From: Anoplopoma fimbria
Lineage: Eukaryota > Chordata > Actinopteri > Perciformes > Anoplopomatidae
NCBI RefSeq assembly: GCF_027596085.1
Contig: NC_072472.1
Location: 9,790,219-9,854,218, forward strand
Length of the DNA: 64,000 nt
Direction of reading: 5' to 3'
In this document: positions 10,861-37,950 of the stretch, one piece after another
Layout: each line of letters opens with the position of its first letter
Position numbering within the stretch: the stretch's first letter is position 1
Translations under genes and position numbers: made by a program
The notes under the pieces: model-generated
Database searches by the model: none
The model's input: only the letters and a program-made list of their open reading frames with translations
Told to the model about the DNA's origin: nothing

Positions 10861-13800
10861 CTCTTTGAAGCCACAAAAGGCTTTATGCAACAACACAAAC
10901 AAGGCTGGCTGTAGGAGCCTGTTTTGTTGTGATTTTAAAAAATATATAGTTAAATTTGGTGGGTTTATTTATGCTAATTGAAAGTATCCCATATCAGATG
11001 ATGCTAAATGGGGTCATACCAGAGTCAGAACTAAGGCTTTCAAAAAATTATTATTCAAAAAAACTATGCCAGCAGTCATTGGAAGTTGCCTGGACTAAAA
11101 CTTGGATATTTTTGGAAATGTACCTGTCGTTATAATTCAAACATGGAGACATTGCATAACGAGACTTTCGCACTATGAAAACTTTATAGAGTTTCGTTTC
11201 GAATTCAAACTGAACAACAATTAATTGGACAGGTACATGGCAAAAAAAGCATTACACACTTAACAGTAAAAAACTGACTCCTTGTTTACGACATAAATTG
11301 AGAATGTAACGAATAAAGGAGGAAACACTAATATCAGATTGGTTGATGTCATCTGGCTGTGCTTAATCAAACATGCAGTGAGATTTGCAGTGAGTTAGCG
11401 GCTAATGGCTTTGTGTTTTCTGTCTCATAGCCATGACGATTTATAGAAAATGAGAGTTTCCGCTATCATCCCATCTCGCCCGCGCTCATGTATACTATTC
11501 ACGGTGCAATGAATAATTGAATGATGATGTTCACAGAGGACTGCGCACAGTCTGTGGCAGCCACACAGAGGGCCCGGCTGTTTGTTTGCAAAAGTAATGG
11601 GTTGCTACCTGGGGTCCTATGTACACACACTACCTGTATTATGGTCTCCTAACTACACAAGCCTGTATTAACTGTGAGAAGATAATGATTTGCTGGCTGT
11701 GAAACTGTGTGATCATGGTCTGCAGACAGGAGGTCTGTTGGTAAATTGGTTTTGCAGGACAACAGAAAGCGCATCAGGGTGTGTACACTCGACAGGACAT
11801 GCACACAACACACACACACACAATATGCAGATACGATCAGACAGCACAGTCTAGCCTAGAGACACATTGTTTACCACCAAGATTAACCTGGCTAAAGCTT
11901 TAGCGGGATTAGTAAGCAGTATGCGTCCGTCAACACAAACCAACACTGTGTTTGTGTCCTCCTCCTACCACATGGCCATACCATACACCGAGAGTCTAGA
12001 TCTGATCTCTGGAGCGCGGCACGCCTCATTTGTACACGCTCGTGTGTGCTGGGACGAGAAACAAGCAAATGGAGCAAGACAATTATCAACATCCATCACC
12101 TCAGAAACTCATTTAGCCAATTAAATCCGTTACAGGCTGACATTTAGGGGCAATCATTAAGCTTCTCTCCTTCATGCACATACATACAAGCGCGCACACT
12201 ACACTTCACGCTGCGATCAGAGCAATAATGTAGTTGTCTCATAATGTAATGACATGTCCTTGTTGAGGAGCAAATCTCATTCATCTTGATTAGGGCTACT
12301 GTGTGTGTTGCATGTGCATGTTATTGAATGTGTGTGAGGTGGAATAGAGGACACTGGCCTTTTCAGATCGCACTCTCATGTTTTCATGCAACACCCAATA
12401 ACAAATGTCACTTTGCCTTCCACTCTCAGACATCACTTACCCTTTGGAAAGGTCCTTCTCTCCTTCTCTACTTCACTTCTCTTTCACACATGTCTCCTCC
12501 AGTTTAAATGCCCCCCATCAAAACACAATTAGCTATGCTTTCTTTAAAAATAACAATTTGTTTTGTGCATGATTTTGCAGACAAAAAAGTAAAAAAAAGA
12601 GCCAAACTGAAGATTCAGAATAAATATTCAAGGTATTTGTCGAGGAAAGTTGGCTTTGGAAATCCAAAATCTTTTCAAAGTTTTTCTTGGCTCATCTGTT
12701 AATACCTTAACTCCTCTCGGGTATTTGAGGGCTTTGCCGTGTTTGGTTTATGATTCCCAGCCCATTTTACTGATCAGGTGGTTTGTGTTCTTGTTCTTAC
12801 ACTTAGAGCATCACAATGCTGTGCTGTTAGAATCCCCACATGGGCCTTCTGGAGATTCATTAAGACAGCATAATACAGCCTGTAATATATTATATGACAC
12901 CAAGAGGCACATGGCAGTATGCGCTTTGAGAGAGGAAACATTTAAGAGAGCAGAAAGGAGAACAGGAAATGATGGTGAAGGGACGAAGAGATGGTGGAAG
13001 CAACACATATACACACACACACATACACACACACAAACACGGTGGATATACAGTAGAATATGGGGCGCAGCTTAATCTCTGGTGATGGTATCAGTGTATC
13101 TCTGTGCCTGTTGGCATTGCAAAGTTATCCGTTCTTATCGTTTTAAAAGCTATGTTCAGTGGAGACAGCTGACTGTGAACAAATCCATCATGGATAACAA
13201 ACAGGTTTGCAAAAATACAAATAGACGCTCACATTTTGGCTCACTGGCAACATAGAAATATGTTTTGGATTGAAATCTACAAGTGGGCGTCAAGTATGTA
13301 TGCCACAAGCGTGTTTTTTCAGATTAGTTGTTCTTCTTGGGTCCCACCTTCCTGTTCTGTATCTGAGGCTGCTTTGAGCATTTGATTCTCTGCCAGTTGG
13401 GTAGATCGGATATTTTTTTGTTTTTTCTCTGGAGCATTTAAAGCATCAAGATGTTGTGCAGAGAGCTCAGCCTCTTGTCTTCCGTAAACAAACTCTTGCT
13501 GGTGTTTTTGCTGATTTCAAACAACTCTCCTGGAGTGCACAGCTGCCAGTGCTGAAGCTGCTGGCAGATGCTTTTGACTGCCTTTGCTGTCGCTGATCTT
13601 ACAGCTCTGAGTTTCTGTTTCATCCTATAGTCATTTCTCCTACCAACCCTCCTCTTATCCCTACCTTCCTTTCCTTGTATGTCTGTGTTTGGTCAGTGCT
13701 GTTTTCACTACTCCAGGCCTTTGTCTTAGTCTCTTACCGTCTATCCTTCTTTCTGTATACACCTCTTCTCTGATTTTTTTTCTGCCTGCAAGAGCTTGAG

Positions 13801-15119
13801 TTTACTGTGATTTGGCTCTCATTTTCTGTAACGGTTGCTAAGATTGCTTTTATTGTCTTAATCCTCCCGTTTCTCTTTATTTGGTTTGCGTCTCTATTTC
13901 TTCTTCTCTCCAAGCACCTGAGGAGCAAAATCAACAGCAGCCTAAACAACAGAACTACTGGTCCTTTTCATTCCGTTTCATTTTATATTCTGTATATACA
14001 CCGTGTGCATTCTACACTACTGGCTCCAGTTTTTCTATTGTGTCTTGACTTGATACCTCATATATTCTCCATTGGAAACAACTACCAAGGAAAAATAAAT
14101 TGAGACTCTCAGCAAGTAAGAGCAATGGTGAGTTATCCTCAGCACAGGAGATGCACTTCTAGGGCACATGGTGCTCTAATATCAAACCGATATAACATAA
14201 ATACTCAGCCTAACTGACCGTCGTCCAGGGGACCGTAAAATAAACCTCTAAAGGTCAGCACAAGAAGGATGAGTGGGACTGGGAGTCATATGTAAGTGAG
14301 GCTGGGTGCCTTGTTAGATGTATTCTATACTCAATTAGGAGGCGCTGCTGCCCAAGTGTGAAAAGAGAAAAGTTGGGGAGAAAGGTCACATTTTGAACAA
14401 TTTCTCGAGTCCCTCCGGCGACTGTTAAAGTGTATTTAATTGTATTTTAGCTAAAATAACATCATCAGCTTTGGTTTCTACTACATGAAGCTATTGTCTT
14501 GGTAGACAGAAAACTGACTTAATAATCTGGTGACCCCAGTGTCATCTCCTAGCCTCTATTGTCCAATAGCTGGTGTACATCTAGCCTACATGAAACAAGG
14601 ATAACTTCCCCGAGTGGAGTTTCTGCTACACAAAGCAATCTATAAGACCCCTGCTTTCCTCTGACCTTCAACCTTTGACATGGCAGAGGTAATGATGACC
14701 TAAGGCATTTTGAGTCCCTAGTGGCTTCAGTGAAAGACAGTGAAAGACATTCTACATGCAAGCATAGATGCACATGTATATTCTGTCAACGGGGGTATAT
14801 ATGGTCTATGGTGGGTACCGCAAACATTATTATATATAATATATATAAATATATATTATAGTGTTTGCGGTGGTCCCACCATAGATACCCCCAATGTAGT
14901 TATTATTTATAGTTTGATTTTATCCATTGATAACTCTCAAATAATGCGTTGACCATCACCAAACCTTATCTTGCTTTTACATTCCCCGAATAACAAAAAA
15001 AATGTCTTTCTGAGAAGAACATTACTGAGCATTTTTTCAACCTGCTTGATGTTGTTATTAGATTTTTTCATCTGAAATCCAATGTAAAGCTACATTTCTT
15101 AGGAGATACACGTTAGGTA
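10861..15119. other. intron stretch without recognised genes
   Basis: Unique-looking AT-rich sequence with short CA runs near 11810 and 13010. A minus-strand frame at 13438-13623 has no recognisable domain. A foldback lies at 14790-14893. Nothing else can be supported. Confidence 0.55.
14790..14893. repeat. foldback inverted repeat, MITE-like
   Basis: The left arm (14790-14826) and right arm (14862-14893) are imperfect inverted copies around a TA-rich loop of about 35 bp. The shared ends are GGGGGTAT on the left and ATACCCCC on the right, and the inner ends are CCGCAAACA and TGTTTGCGG. No target-site duplication is obvious. Confidence 0.7.
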
Positions 15120-15430
15120 TGGTATAGGCTGCATACCCCATAGATGTAGCCTCCCAAGCCACGATGTGGAGGAAGTATGCTAAATTTACACACCATGTTT
15201 ATTTACAGGTCTTGGAGAGCAGTACTGCAAATGTAAAAAAAAAAAGAAAAACTACAAAGCTCCAGTGGCTCCAGAGGGAGGTGCGGAAATTCTGATGAAT
15301 TGCCTCAAGTTAATGTCAGGCTACATTAGCCGATATAAGCATAACAAACCCAGATCTCTGACTGGTGATTGGCAGTTGAGTTGCATTGTGGTTAATGTAG
15401 GTGGCAGGTTTTCACAGGGAAAAATAATGT
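15120..15430. mobile_element. probable degraded interspersed repeat
   Basis: Stretches such as AACAAACCCAGATCTCTGAC and GTTGAGTTGCATTGTGGTTA resemble a dispersed percomorph repeat. It has no coding capacity. It begins a 1-kb run of repeat remnants. Confidence 0.42.
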
Positions 15431-15654
15431 GTGAATTAAAAAAGACAGTCAAGACGTTGCTTTATCATTTTTATCCTTTTTTTACAAACTTACATCACAA
15501 GACTGACAATCATTTAGAACTGCAAATTCTACCCAAAGCCCCTGATCACTGAGGGTTTGAATGTAAATTAGTTTTTTAATTAAGATCCTTGCTTCATTCT
15601 GACTGCTTTACATGGCCACATCCTTTGTGTAACCCATTGTCTATTGAGAATGTA

Positions 15655-15990
15655 CTCTGGGTGCAACTTCCATTTCTGTAAAGTGAAGCTAATGCAGAAG
15701 TGCCTTAAACTTTCATTCATGCTGATAGGGGGGCCCCTCTGGTTGCAAAAAGAATCAGATTGCATAGAAGTCAATGAGAAAATGCTCCCTGCTCTCCCTT
15801 GATTTATTACCTCAGTAAACATTGAGTTTATGGTCTGAATCGCTAGTTTGAGTCGTCTTCAATACAGCATGCTGTTAATTTAGTAAATTGACATGGCATT
15901 CAGAGTAAAAGATGATAAAGCAAAGTATGCTTTGGGCGTGGCTATCTTATGATTGACAGGTCGCTACGATGGTGTTGTACGGTCTGGTTT
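15655..15990. mobile_element. degraded interspersed repeat common in percomorph fishes
   Basis: The order of recognisable blocks is GTGCAACTTCCATTTCTGTA, GCATAGAAGTCAATGAGAAA, GATTTATTACCTCAGTAAAC, GAGTTTATGGTCTGAATCGC and GATTGACAGGTCGCTACGAT. I recall these from many fish loci as one non-autonomous repeat. The family name is not assigned. Confidence 0.6.
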
Positions 15991-15994
15991 TCGT

Positions 15995-16140
15995 CTTTAA
16001 AGGGCAGTTCATTCCAAAAGTTGATGGCTGATATCTGCAGTAATAGACAACTCACACCAAAACAATCTAGATTGATACACAGCGCTACAGGTAAGAGGAA
16101 AATATTTATTTTTGATTTTCCAGTGACCTGTCCCTTTTAC
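15995..16140. mobile_element. degraded interspersed repeat fragment
   Basis: CAACTCACACCAAAACAATC followed by TAGATTGATACACAGCGCTA and CAGGTAAGAGGAAAATATTT match a dispersed fish repeat known to me from memory. It directly abuts the preceding repeat. Confidence 0.6.
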
Positions 16141-18263
<2,123 letters not shown>

Positions 18264-18365
18264 GATACACAGATATATAAGAATTCACATTTACAATGCA
18301 GAGAGACAGACAGAAGAAGAGACACGTACAGGGCTGTTTTTAGGGCTGTACCGATTGTCTTTTTT

Positions 18366-18408
18366 CATTCAAAACTTCAACTGAGGTTTTAAAATGAAGT
18401 TTTGAATG
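18366..18408. repeat. hairpin with perfect 14-bp arms
   Basis: CATTCAAAACTTCA (18366-18379) and its exact reverse complement (18395-18408) are separated by 15 bases. There is no poly-T or miRNA-like stem length. Confidence 0.75.
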
Positions 18409-21400
18409 TCTGTCGACATATTTGATGTCCTCACCCTAAAAGAATACGAAAATGTGATTTTGTGTTATCGTGAATATATAAATGTAATTCATGGTGCTGT
18501 TAGATTGTTTCTAGCCTTGTAAATATGCCTCCCTTTGTCTGTGGCAAGCCAGAGCGCAACCAGTGTTTTGCCAGCAGTCAGCATTTTGTATTTGAAAGGC
18601 AACAAATATGGATTGAAGAACAATACCTTTTTAGATAAAAAAACATGTTATGAATTTCTGAATCTTTTTTCAATACATTTTGACTATTGGACTGAGACAA
18701 TAAAAGATGAACTATTCGGTACACCGTTTTTTCAACGTGTTCGTGAAGACGAAAGTTACACACCAGAAAACAAAAAACGAAAGACATACTTGTCTCTGAA
18801 ACTCTCATATTCACAGTTGAGAGTTTCTGCGAAAGTGTGAAAAGTACAACTTCATCAATGCACTGCCCTCAAATGTCGCTTGAAGATTTTAAATCTTCAT
18901 CCAGTTCTTAATGCCAGAGGGTACACCACATGATCAAAGATCCAGCAGTCCTTTGTGAAAATGATGAGTCTTGTTTTCACCAGTGTTCATTTTGAGACCT
19001 GAAATCATCCACAAGAAACTCTTCAGTACAGAACCTCTCGGAGACATGACCTTGAGGTTTGCCTGAAAATGATTTTTTTACAGTCCCTTTCAGGGTGGGG
19101 GTCTTTGAAGTCGTGATTGTTCTGGGTGAAACGTACTTTGCGTCTTTTGTACATTATGATACCAGGGTTGATGGCTCGAGGAAATGTCTGGTCCCAAATG
19201 GAATTCTCTATTGAATTAAATGTATGTGTGTCTCACCGTGCTCTGGGGACCTCTGGCTTCATAGCATAAAGTGAAAGCGATATATAGTACGGATGTTTTA
19301 TCCTGATTTTGCAGCATCCATATTGGGGCCCGGAATAAAAACGAATAGAACGATTGATTGCCGGATAGCCAAGTCAGCATTCTGTTAGAAAGCGTTGTTG
19401 AGAGACCATTTCAGTTTTTGCTTATTTCTGATATTTTTTAATCCACTGAATGCTTATTGTGATAATTTTTTACAAAAATGCACCAGAATAAAATATATTC
19501 TTAAATCATCTATGTCTTCATTCTGTCACTATACAATTACAGCTTACAATTTTCCGCCTCGTTGTTACTAGCAGTGTCTTATAATATTTAGCTTTAGTAT
19601 ATCAAAAAAACTAAAGACAACATCTGATTATGTCATAAATGTACTACAAAATAAAGGATGTGGGAAATGAGCTTCAGTCACACATGACCATGTTCAATGT
19701 TAACAAATTATTGATGCCAAAGTGAACATCTGGTGCAGGAGGTTAACAGCAGGGATTAATGCTGATTGTTAATAAATCAAATGTCAGGAGAGTCGCAGAT
19801 GCCTTTGAAACATTGAAACTGCCTTTATTGTATTGAAGCATTATTAATACAGGTAAAGTAGCTGGATAGCAGTCCTCATATATGTTGAGAATTTCATTAG
19901 CAGCCATATTTCAAAACTCAAGCTTATTCACTCTCCGCCTCCCTGAAAGTCTAAGACTGTCTTTCAAAGAAATGCTTATTTATTGCAAAATACAATGTAT
20001 TTTGCAATAAAGAACAAATAAACCTCAGCAGACATTATATAACTGCAACCGCAAATAGTGCTGGGTCCTTCATTATTTATTTGAAAACGAAAGCCTGTTC
20101 TGCTCTCATTAATTCAGTGAGCTGTTTTGTGTAATCGATTCCAAGTTGCTCTGTAAGGAGAGAGAGCGAGACTCAGGGAAAGAGTCAGATATTGGATTGA
20201 GAGTGGATGTTTGATTTGATATTCCTTTAGAAACAGTGCAATACTTCATCCCAAAACATACAGCTGTAAACAGCAAAGCTATGTGGTCTGACTGCTCTCA
20301 GCTATATTTCCATTTTTTGACACATTTCTTCGAATGGAACCGGCAGCTGATTAAGTAGTTCATTAATTCACTGCTTGTGTCACGAATTACGTTTTCTTTT
20401 TTTTTTTAAGTCTCGCAGTGAACCTTGTGTTCTGTATGCTGTTAACCTGTTGCCTCAGTCAATATATGCCATCAAGAAAAACGTAAGCTGTAATTACCGT
20501 ATGTGTCCTCACCTCTGCGTTTAGAGATTTTTTTGATGTGTGATCAACTAAAAGGTTGGTTCAACTGATGAATTTCATGTGAACTTGATTTGCATAAAAG
20601 CACAATTACACAAGCCACGGTCAAACTGATTTGAATTTAAGTACATGATTGGATATGCACTGACTGCCTGCCTGATGTCAATGAGTAACTGTTGGCCCAC
20701 AGATTAAGTCCATAGTGCCATGAAAAGACACTATTGAGACATTTTGTGTAATTAAGCGACGATCTTGTCCAGAGTGTTCTTGTTAGAGAGAGTCTATATT
20801 TTAGCGACACTTGATGAAGGCTAGTTGGACATATTGTGAGGCTTTTTCTTCAAGGGCAGTCTAACAATGCTGTCAACCTGTCAATGTGATTTAAGGAAAA
20901 GAGTGACAATGTCTTACAACAGCTCTTTCAAAGATGCATTAGAACATACATGGAATTTGCAAGTTTTTGTATCTTGTCTTCTGTGTTTAATTTCACTTTG
21001 TGCATGAGTTCTACCACAGCTCAATGTCAATACATACCTAACTGAGGAATGCACTTTATGCACTTCCCCCAGCTTAAGGCTGTCAGACTTGCTACATAAA
21101 TCGATGATCATATCTTAATGATTGATCTGGCATTAGTCAATTTTGCACGCTCTAAAGGAATATGACAACAGCCACCTCATCACAGAAATTTTCTTTCCTA
21201 GTATGAAACGTTTCAATGTGAAACTTTAATACTAAGTAAGCATAGACATAAGCAACCAATACATGAAAGACACCAGTACTAGATTTTGGCTATAACTTAA
21301 TTATAAGTGGCTATAATTATAATTATATATAATATCTATGTTTTACAGCCTGCAACTCCAGTGTTTTGATTCACTCCCATGGCTCTCATCACAGCTTTCT

Positions 21401-22689
21401 GTCAGCAGCTGTTTCAGGCAAAAAGGTTCTGATTAATCCAGTGTTATGTGACTAAACAGCATAGAAACAAAATTAGCAACTAGCTGGAGAAAATAGTGGA
21501 ACAGTTAGCAGCTTAAACATGTCCTCTAGGAGCCGGTAGAGACTAAAACAAAGCTGAAAGGAGGAATGAGTGCATATGACTTGCATTCATCAGTCGGACA
21601 AAATTACCTCTCAAAATAAATGGTTATGCCACTCCATATCTGCTGCAATAGGCAACATGTTCACCTAATCAACTTCATAAGGTACTAAGTCAATGTTGTG
21701 TTGGCCAGAAATCAATTATTGGAGGTTTAATTATACATTCCCATACACACATGTGCACACACACACAATCACTTAACATACTACACAATATTAATGCTCT
21801 GAAGTTGAATTTGAGCAAGAATTATGATGCATAAAAGAAAGTAGTTAATGTAAGAACTATGAAGCTAATGCTCAATCATTTATCTGACAATACCACAGTA
21901 ATTATAATTGCTACAGAGACTTGGCATTACACACAATATAAAACTCTGGGTGGAAGCAATTTTACAGTCGCATGCTATTAATTAATTAGACACTGCTCTC
22001 AACAAGAAGTAGACAGACGGAGACTTACAAAGGCACAGGCGGTTAAATGTATTTAAAAAAAAAAATGCCACTGATAGCCTTTGTGGCTGGAGGGTGAATT
22101 CTCCAGAACAGTGAAAAGTGAAGTAAAGCTGTTGTCCCTTTAAAATCAGCAAGTATCATTTATCCAGGAAATTAATCTTAATTTTCCTCCTCAAGCATCC
22201 TCTGTACAGCAACACACTTTATATTCATATCATCACCTCAGGGAGTTTTACAGAACAACAACTCGTTACTGAGCAGCATCTCTGGAGGAATTTCGAGGCT
22301 ATGAGCCTTGCTCAAGGGCACCTTGTGTGCATTTACCCATCTAACCTTTAAGCTACACCTCCAGCTAAAACAAACTCTAAATATCAACAGGGTGGGTGTC
22401 ATTATAATCAATGAAAGGTTTAAAAGGAAAAATGACCAATTAAAAAAAGTCACTGTGCTCATGCTGTTTATTGACATATTAACCCCACATGACTGAGATT
22501 TTGTCCTGCAGTAAAACACCAATCATCTCCATTTTCTCTCAGACAACAGTAAAGGTTTTTTTTTTGTTTTCCACTCCTATTTATTAAAGAATTATGAAAC
22601 TTCAAAGACTTGGACTTGAAAGACAGTGTGAGGCTTTGAGGCTTAACTTGATACATAGCATGACTTGGAATGAGTTTGCCTCACTCTTA
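18409..22689. other. intron stretch without recognised genes
   Basis: AT-rich sequence. A 101-codon plus-strand frame at 18535-18840 has no recognised domain. A perfect palindrome lies at 19979-20011. At about 22285-22330, GAGCCTTGCTCAAGGGCACC recalls a common fish repeat fragment. Confidence 0.55.
19979..20011. repeat. 33-bp perfect palindrome (16-bp arms, 1-base centre)
   Basis: TTTATTGC and GCAATAAA-type arms meet at a single A (19995). All 16 base pairs match. It is AT-rich, so cruciform formation is plausible, and an origin by template switching is equally possible. Confidence 0.8.
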
Positions 22690-22965
22690 AAGGAGCTGTA
22701 TTTAACATTCTGAACATCAATAGTAGCAAACAAATATTTGCTATGTAAAGACATAGTGGATTAATGAGCAGAGAATTTAGTCGCTCTCCCTCTGCGTTCT
22801 TATCCAAGCTTCTCCTTGCTTTGTTGACAAAGCTGTGCTGGCTGCGTGTGCGTTTGGTGCAGGTTCATGCACATCATCATGCTCCACTGGCCAGCTAATG
22901 GCTGCCACTCTGCACTGCACTCATACAACGGTTAAGGCTGACAATTCCGTACCGACCGACAGCGT
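22690..22965. mobile_element. probable degraded interspersed repeat
   Basis: AAAGGAGCTGTATTTAACAT, GAGCAGAGAATTTAGTCGCT and CCACTGGCCAGCTAATGGCT occur in an order that I recall from dispersed percomorph repeats. It lies just upstream of the SINE. Confidence 0.45.
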
Positions 22966-23094
22966 TGTCATGGACGGGTAGCACCCACCATCCGATCCCC
23001 CCACAAGTGAAAACTGTTAGCTTTGTCAGCTTTACTTTGTTATATAAAAGTAGTTCTTTCAGGACGAATAAATAATGACAAAGTGGGTCTGCTG

Positions 23095-23466
23095 CTGTTA
23101 CAATTCCATTTTCCGTAACCTGCTTATCCAGTTAAGGGTCGCAGGGGTGCTGGAGCCGATCTCAGCTGTCAATGGGCGAAGGCAGGGTACACCCTGGACA
23201 GGTCGCCAGTCTGTCGCAGGGCTGACATATAGAGACAAACAACCATTCACACTCACATCCACACCTACGGGCAATTTAGAGTCTTCAATGCACCTAAGCT
23301 GCATGTCTTTGGACTGTGGGAGGAAGCCGGAGAACCCGGAGAGAACCCACGCTGACACGGGGAGAACATGCAAACTCCACACAGAAGGTTGTCCAGCCCG
23401 GGAGTTGAACCCAGGCCCCTCTTGCTGTGATGCGACAGTGCTAACCACTACACCACCGTGCAGCCC
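23095..23466 (-). mobile_element. tRNA-derived SINE, minus strand
   Basis: Read on the minus strand from 23466, a tRNA-like head has an A-box-like TGGTGTAGTGG (23455-23445) and a B box GGTTCAACTCC (23411-23401), at spacing typical of tRNA promoters for RNA polymerase III. The body contains GCATGTTCTCCCCGTGTCAG and GGACAGGTCGCCAGTC-type blocks seen in very many teleost loci, and it ends near GGATAAGCAGGTTACGGAAA. The frames across it are artefacts. No clear target-site duplication is visible, so the copy is old or trimmed. Confidence 0.85.

Positions 23467-30498
<7,032 letters not shown>

Positions 30499-30585
<87 letters not shown>
30499..30585 (+). repeat. (TG)n microsatellite, about 87 bp
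   Basis: Pure TG array flanked by CT-rich sequence on the left and degenerate TTTG units on the right. Confidence 0.98.
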
Positions 30586-32767
<2,182 letters not shown>

Positions 32768-32941
32768 CTGTACTTCTTTCCTGCAGTGAAAACATCATTA
32801 TAAGCAGCAGTAGTTGCCTCGCAAGAATCAATTTTCTCGTTGAAGCCCGGTGAAGGAATAGCTCATTCCATTTCCCAAATGTTCTCATCATTGTTCTGGG
32901 TCTTGACCACATTCTGATAAATGGCCTTAGCCTGTAAGGTG

Positions 32942-36149
<3,208 letters not shown>

Positions 36150-36340
36150 TGGAAGGTGTCCGTCGTGGTGCCGAACACTATGCAAATTACAACCCAACTC
36201 AGCTCCGTCCAGCTGTACAGTCTTTTTGCATCTTTCAGGTCATTGTTTTTGTTTTACTGGGCCGCAGCTTCCCTTTTTTTGGTTCACTCTCAACCCTCTC
36301 ATTAGCATTGTTACCACCAGAGACAGCAGGTATCTGTTAG
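36150..36340. mobile_element. possible degraded interspersed repeat
   Basis: CAACCCAACTCAGCTCCGTC, TTTGCATCTTTCAGGTCATT and CCACCAGAGACAGCAGGTAT recall a dispersed fish repeat. Recognition is from memory and uncertain. Confidence 0.35.
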
Positions 36341-37639
36341 AGTGAAGAATTTTCTAGAAGCCTACGCACAACTGACTTCTAACAACTTCTATACAACATC
36401 TCCTTTATGGGTAACATAGCTGCCCTAGTTGGATGTTATTTAGAAACTGAATAGCGTATGCATGCAGTGGTATACACTTCTGGGGTAATGACACAATTGA
36501 GGCTGTTCTGTAGAAAAATAACAAACATCAAACATCTAAATAGTACTGGCAAGATGGGGTATTTCCAACAGTCCACATTGTATCATCACTCTCCTGCACA
36601 AATTCATTTTTCACTCCATTTCCTAGAGCCCATCCATCCAGGAAGGAAGCATTGACCTCCTCTACCTGTAATAAATCAAAAGTAGAGTGTATCCACTCAA
36701 ACATTGCATGCATTCTAATCACTCTTGTAATTGCCCAGATGTAAAGTAAAACATTGTTTCATAGATTTTTTGTTTTGATGGTTATTGTTCCTGAGACAAA
36801 GACTGTTCCTTTTTTTTGTTGTTTTCCAACTTTATAAAGCGACAATATGCTAGGGAGAGGAAAGGGAATTGTCTATTTCTATCTCCATGCATAATTTAAA
36901 ATACAGGGCTATTTTAGGGGCATTTTGCAGGCTGGCAAGAGTGCGGGCAGAGTGTGAGCCAAGTGAATCTGAGTACAAGACTAATGATGGTAATGGCCAC
37001 AATTATATAAATGGCCGTGTTCTCATTTGGCTCAGAAAGTCTCTGCCTTTTCCATCCTTTACTCTGCCTATCACCCTTTATCTTTACCTCACTTTGAAAG
37101 ACAGCCACCTGATCTACCTCTAACCCCTTTTTCTATTTATCACTGTCTTTACATCTCTCTTTGTCTATTTCACCATCTGTGTCTGTGCAGACAGGTGAGG
37201 AGAGAAGGCTCTATGTTGCCTGAGTTCTGCTAAACTATCTAAATCCACACTGCCATTGCAATGACAAAAATCCCAGATTGAGTGACTGCAAGGAGCTTGA
37301 GAAGCTGCAATGTCATCAAACGTCACCCGACGCACTTTTTGACATCTTTATTGCGCTTTTTCTGAAGATGTCAAAAAGTACTCTCCGGAGACTCAAAGTT
37401 TTACAAATTTCCACAGTCATTTCGAAAAAAGTTTTGTAACATTTTAGGGAGGAGTTAGGCTTTAAAACTACACTTGACAGGAATTTTGGGGAAAAACACA
37501 GATTAGACATGTTATAAAGAAAAAAAACTACCATCTAAGTGAAATGCCATCCATTCACCTTATCTGCCTGGACAGAATCTGCCTGAAAGTTATTTGGTAA
37601 AGTAATCTCCGTTCAAAGTATGAGAGGTTATTGACTTTA

Positions 37640-37950
37640 AAAAACCTTAAAGGGTACATAGTGTGCTAATGCTCAGGTTCACACTTGTATTTTGGGTTTC
37701 TACTATATTATTTCTCTCATACGGTTTGTCTGAATATATCTGTATTAAACCACTCCACTCCCCCACCTAAATATCCAAGTGTGCTCTGATTGCCCTGCAA
37801 GGGAAAATAGGGTTCAGATGAGGATCTGTATATTCTAATGAGCCTGCATGTGACATAGGAAGGGGAGCCAAATCTAAATGGCTGCAATCACAGAGTCATG
37901 GCAGCTAACAGGAGCATTGTGTGCTTAGTTAGCCATTGCAGCTCATTTCT
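37640..37950. mobile_element. degraded interspersed repeat
   Basis: TGCTCAGGTTCACACTTGTA, TTTTGGGTTTCTACTATATT and CATACGGTTTGTCTGAATAT, followed by GCTCTGATTG, match the order of a repeat frequent in percomorph introns. The copy is old, the family is not assigned and the right boundary is uncertain. Confidence 0.55.

Noticed and set aside
13438..13623. Minus-strand 61-codon frame with protein-like composition
   Set aside because: There is no recognisable domain, no clear splice sites and no neighbouring exons. Short open frames of this length are expected by chance in 64 kb.
18535..18840. 101-codon plus-strand frame
   Set aside because: AT-rich, lysine- and asparagine-biased, no domain recognised, and no promoter or splice context. 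It could be chance or a very decayed element.
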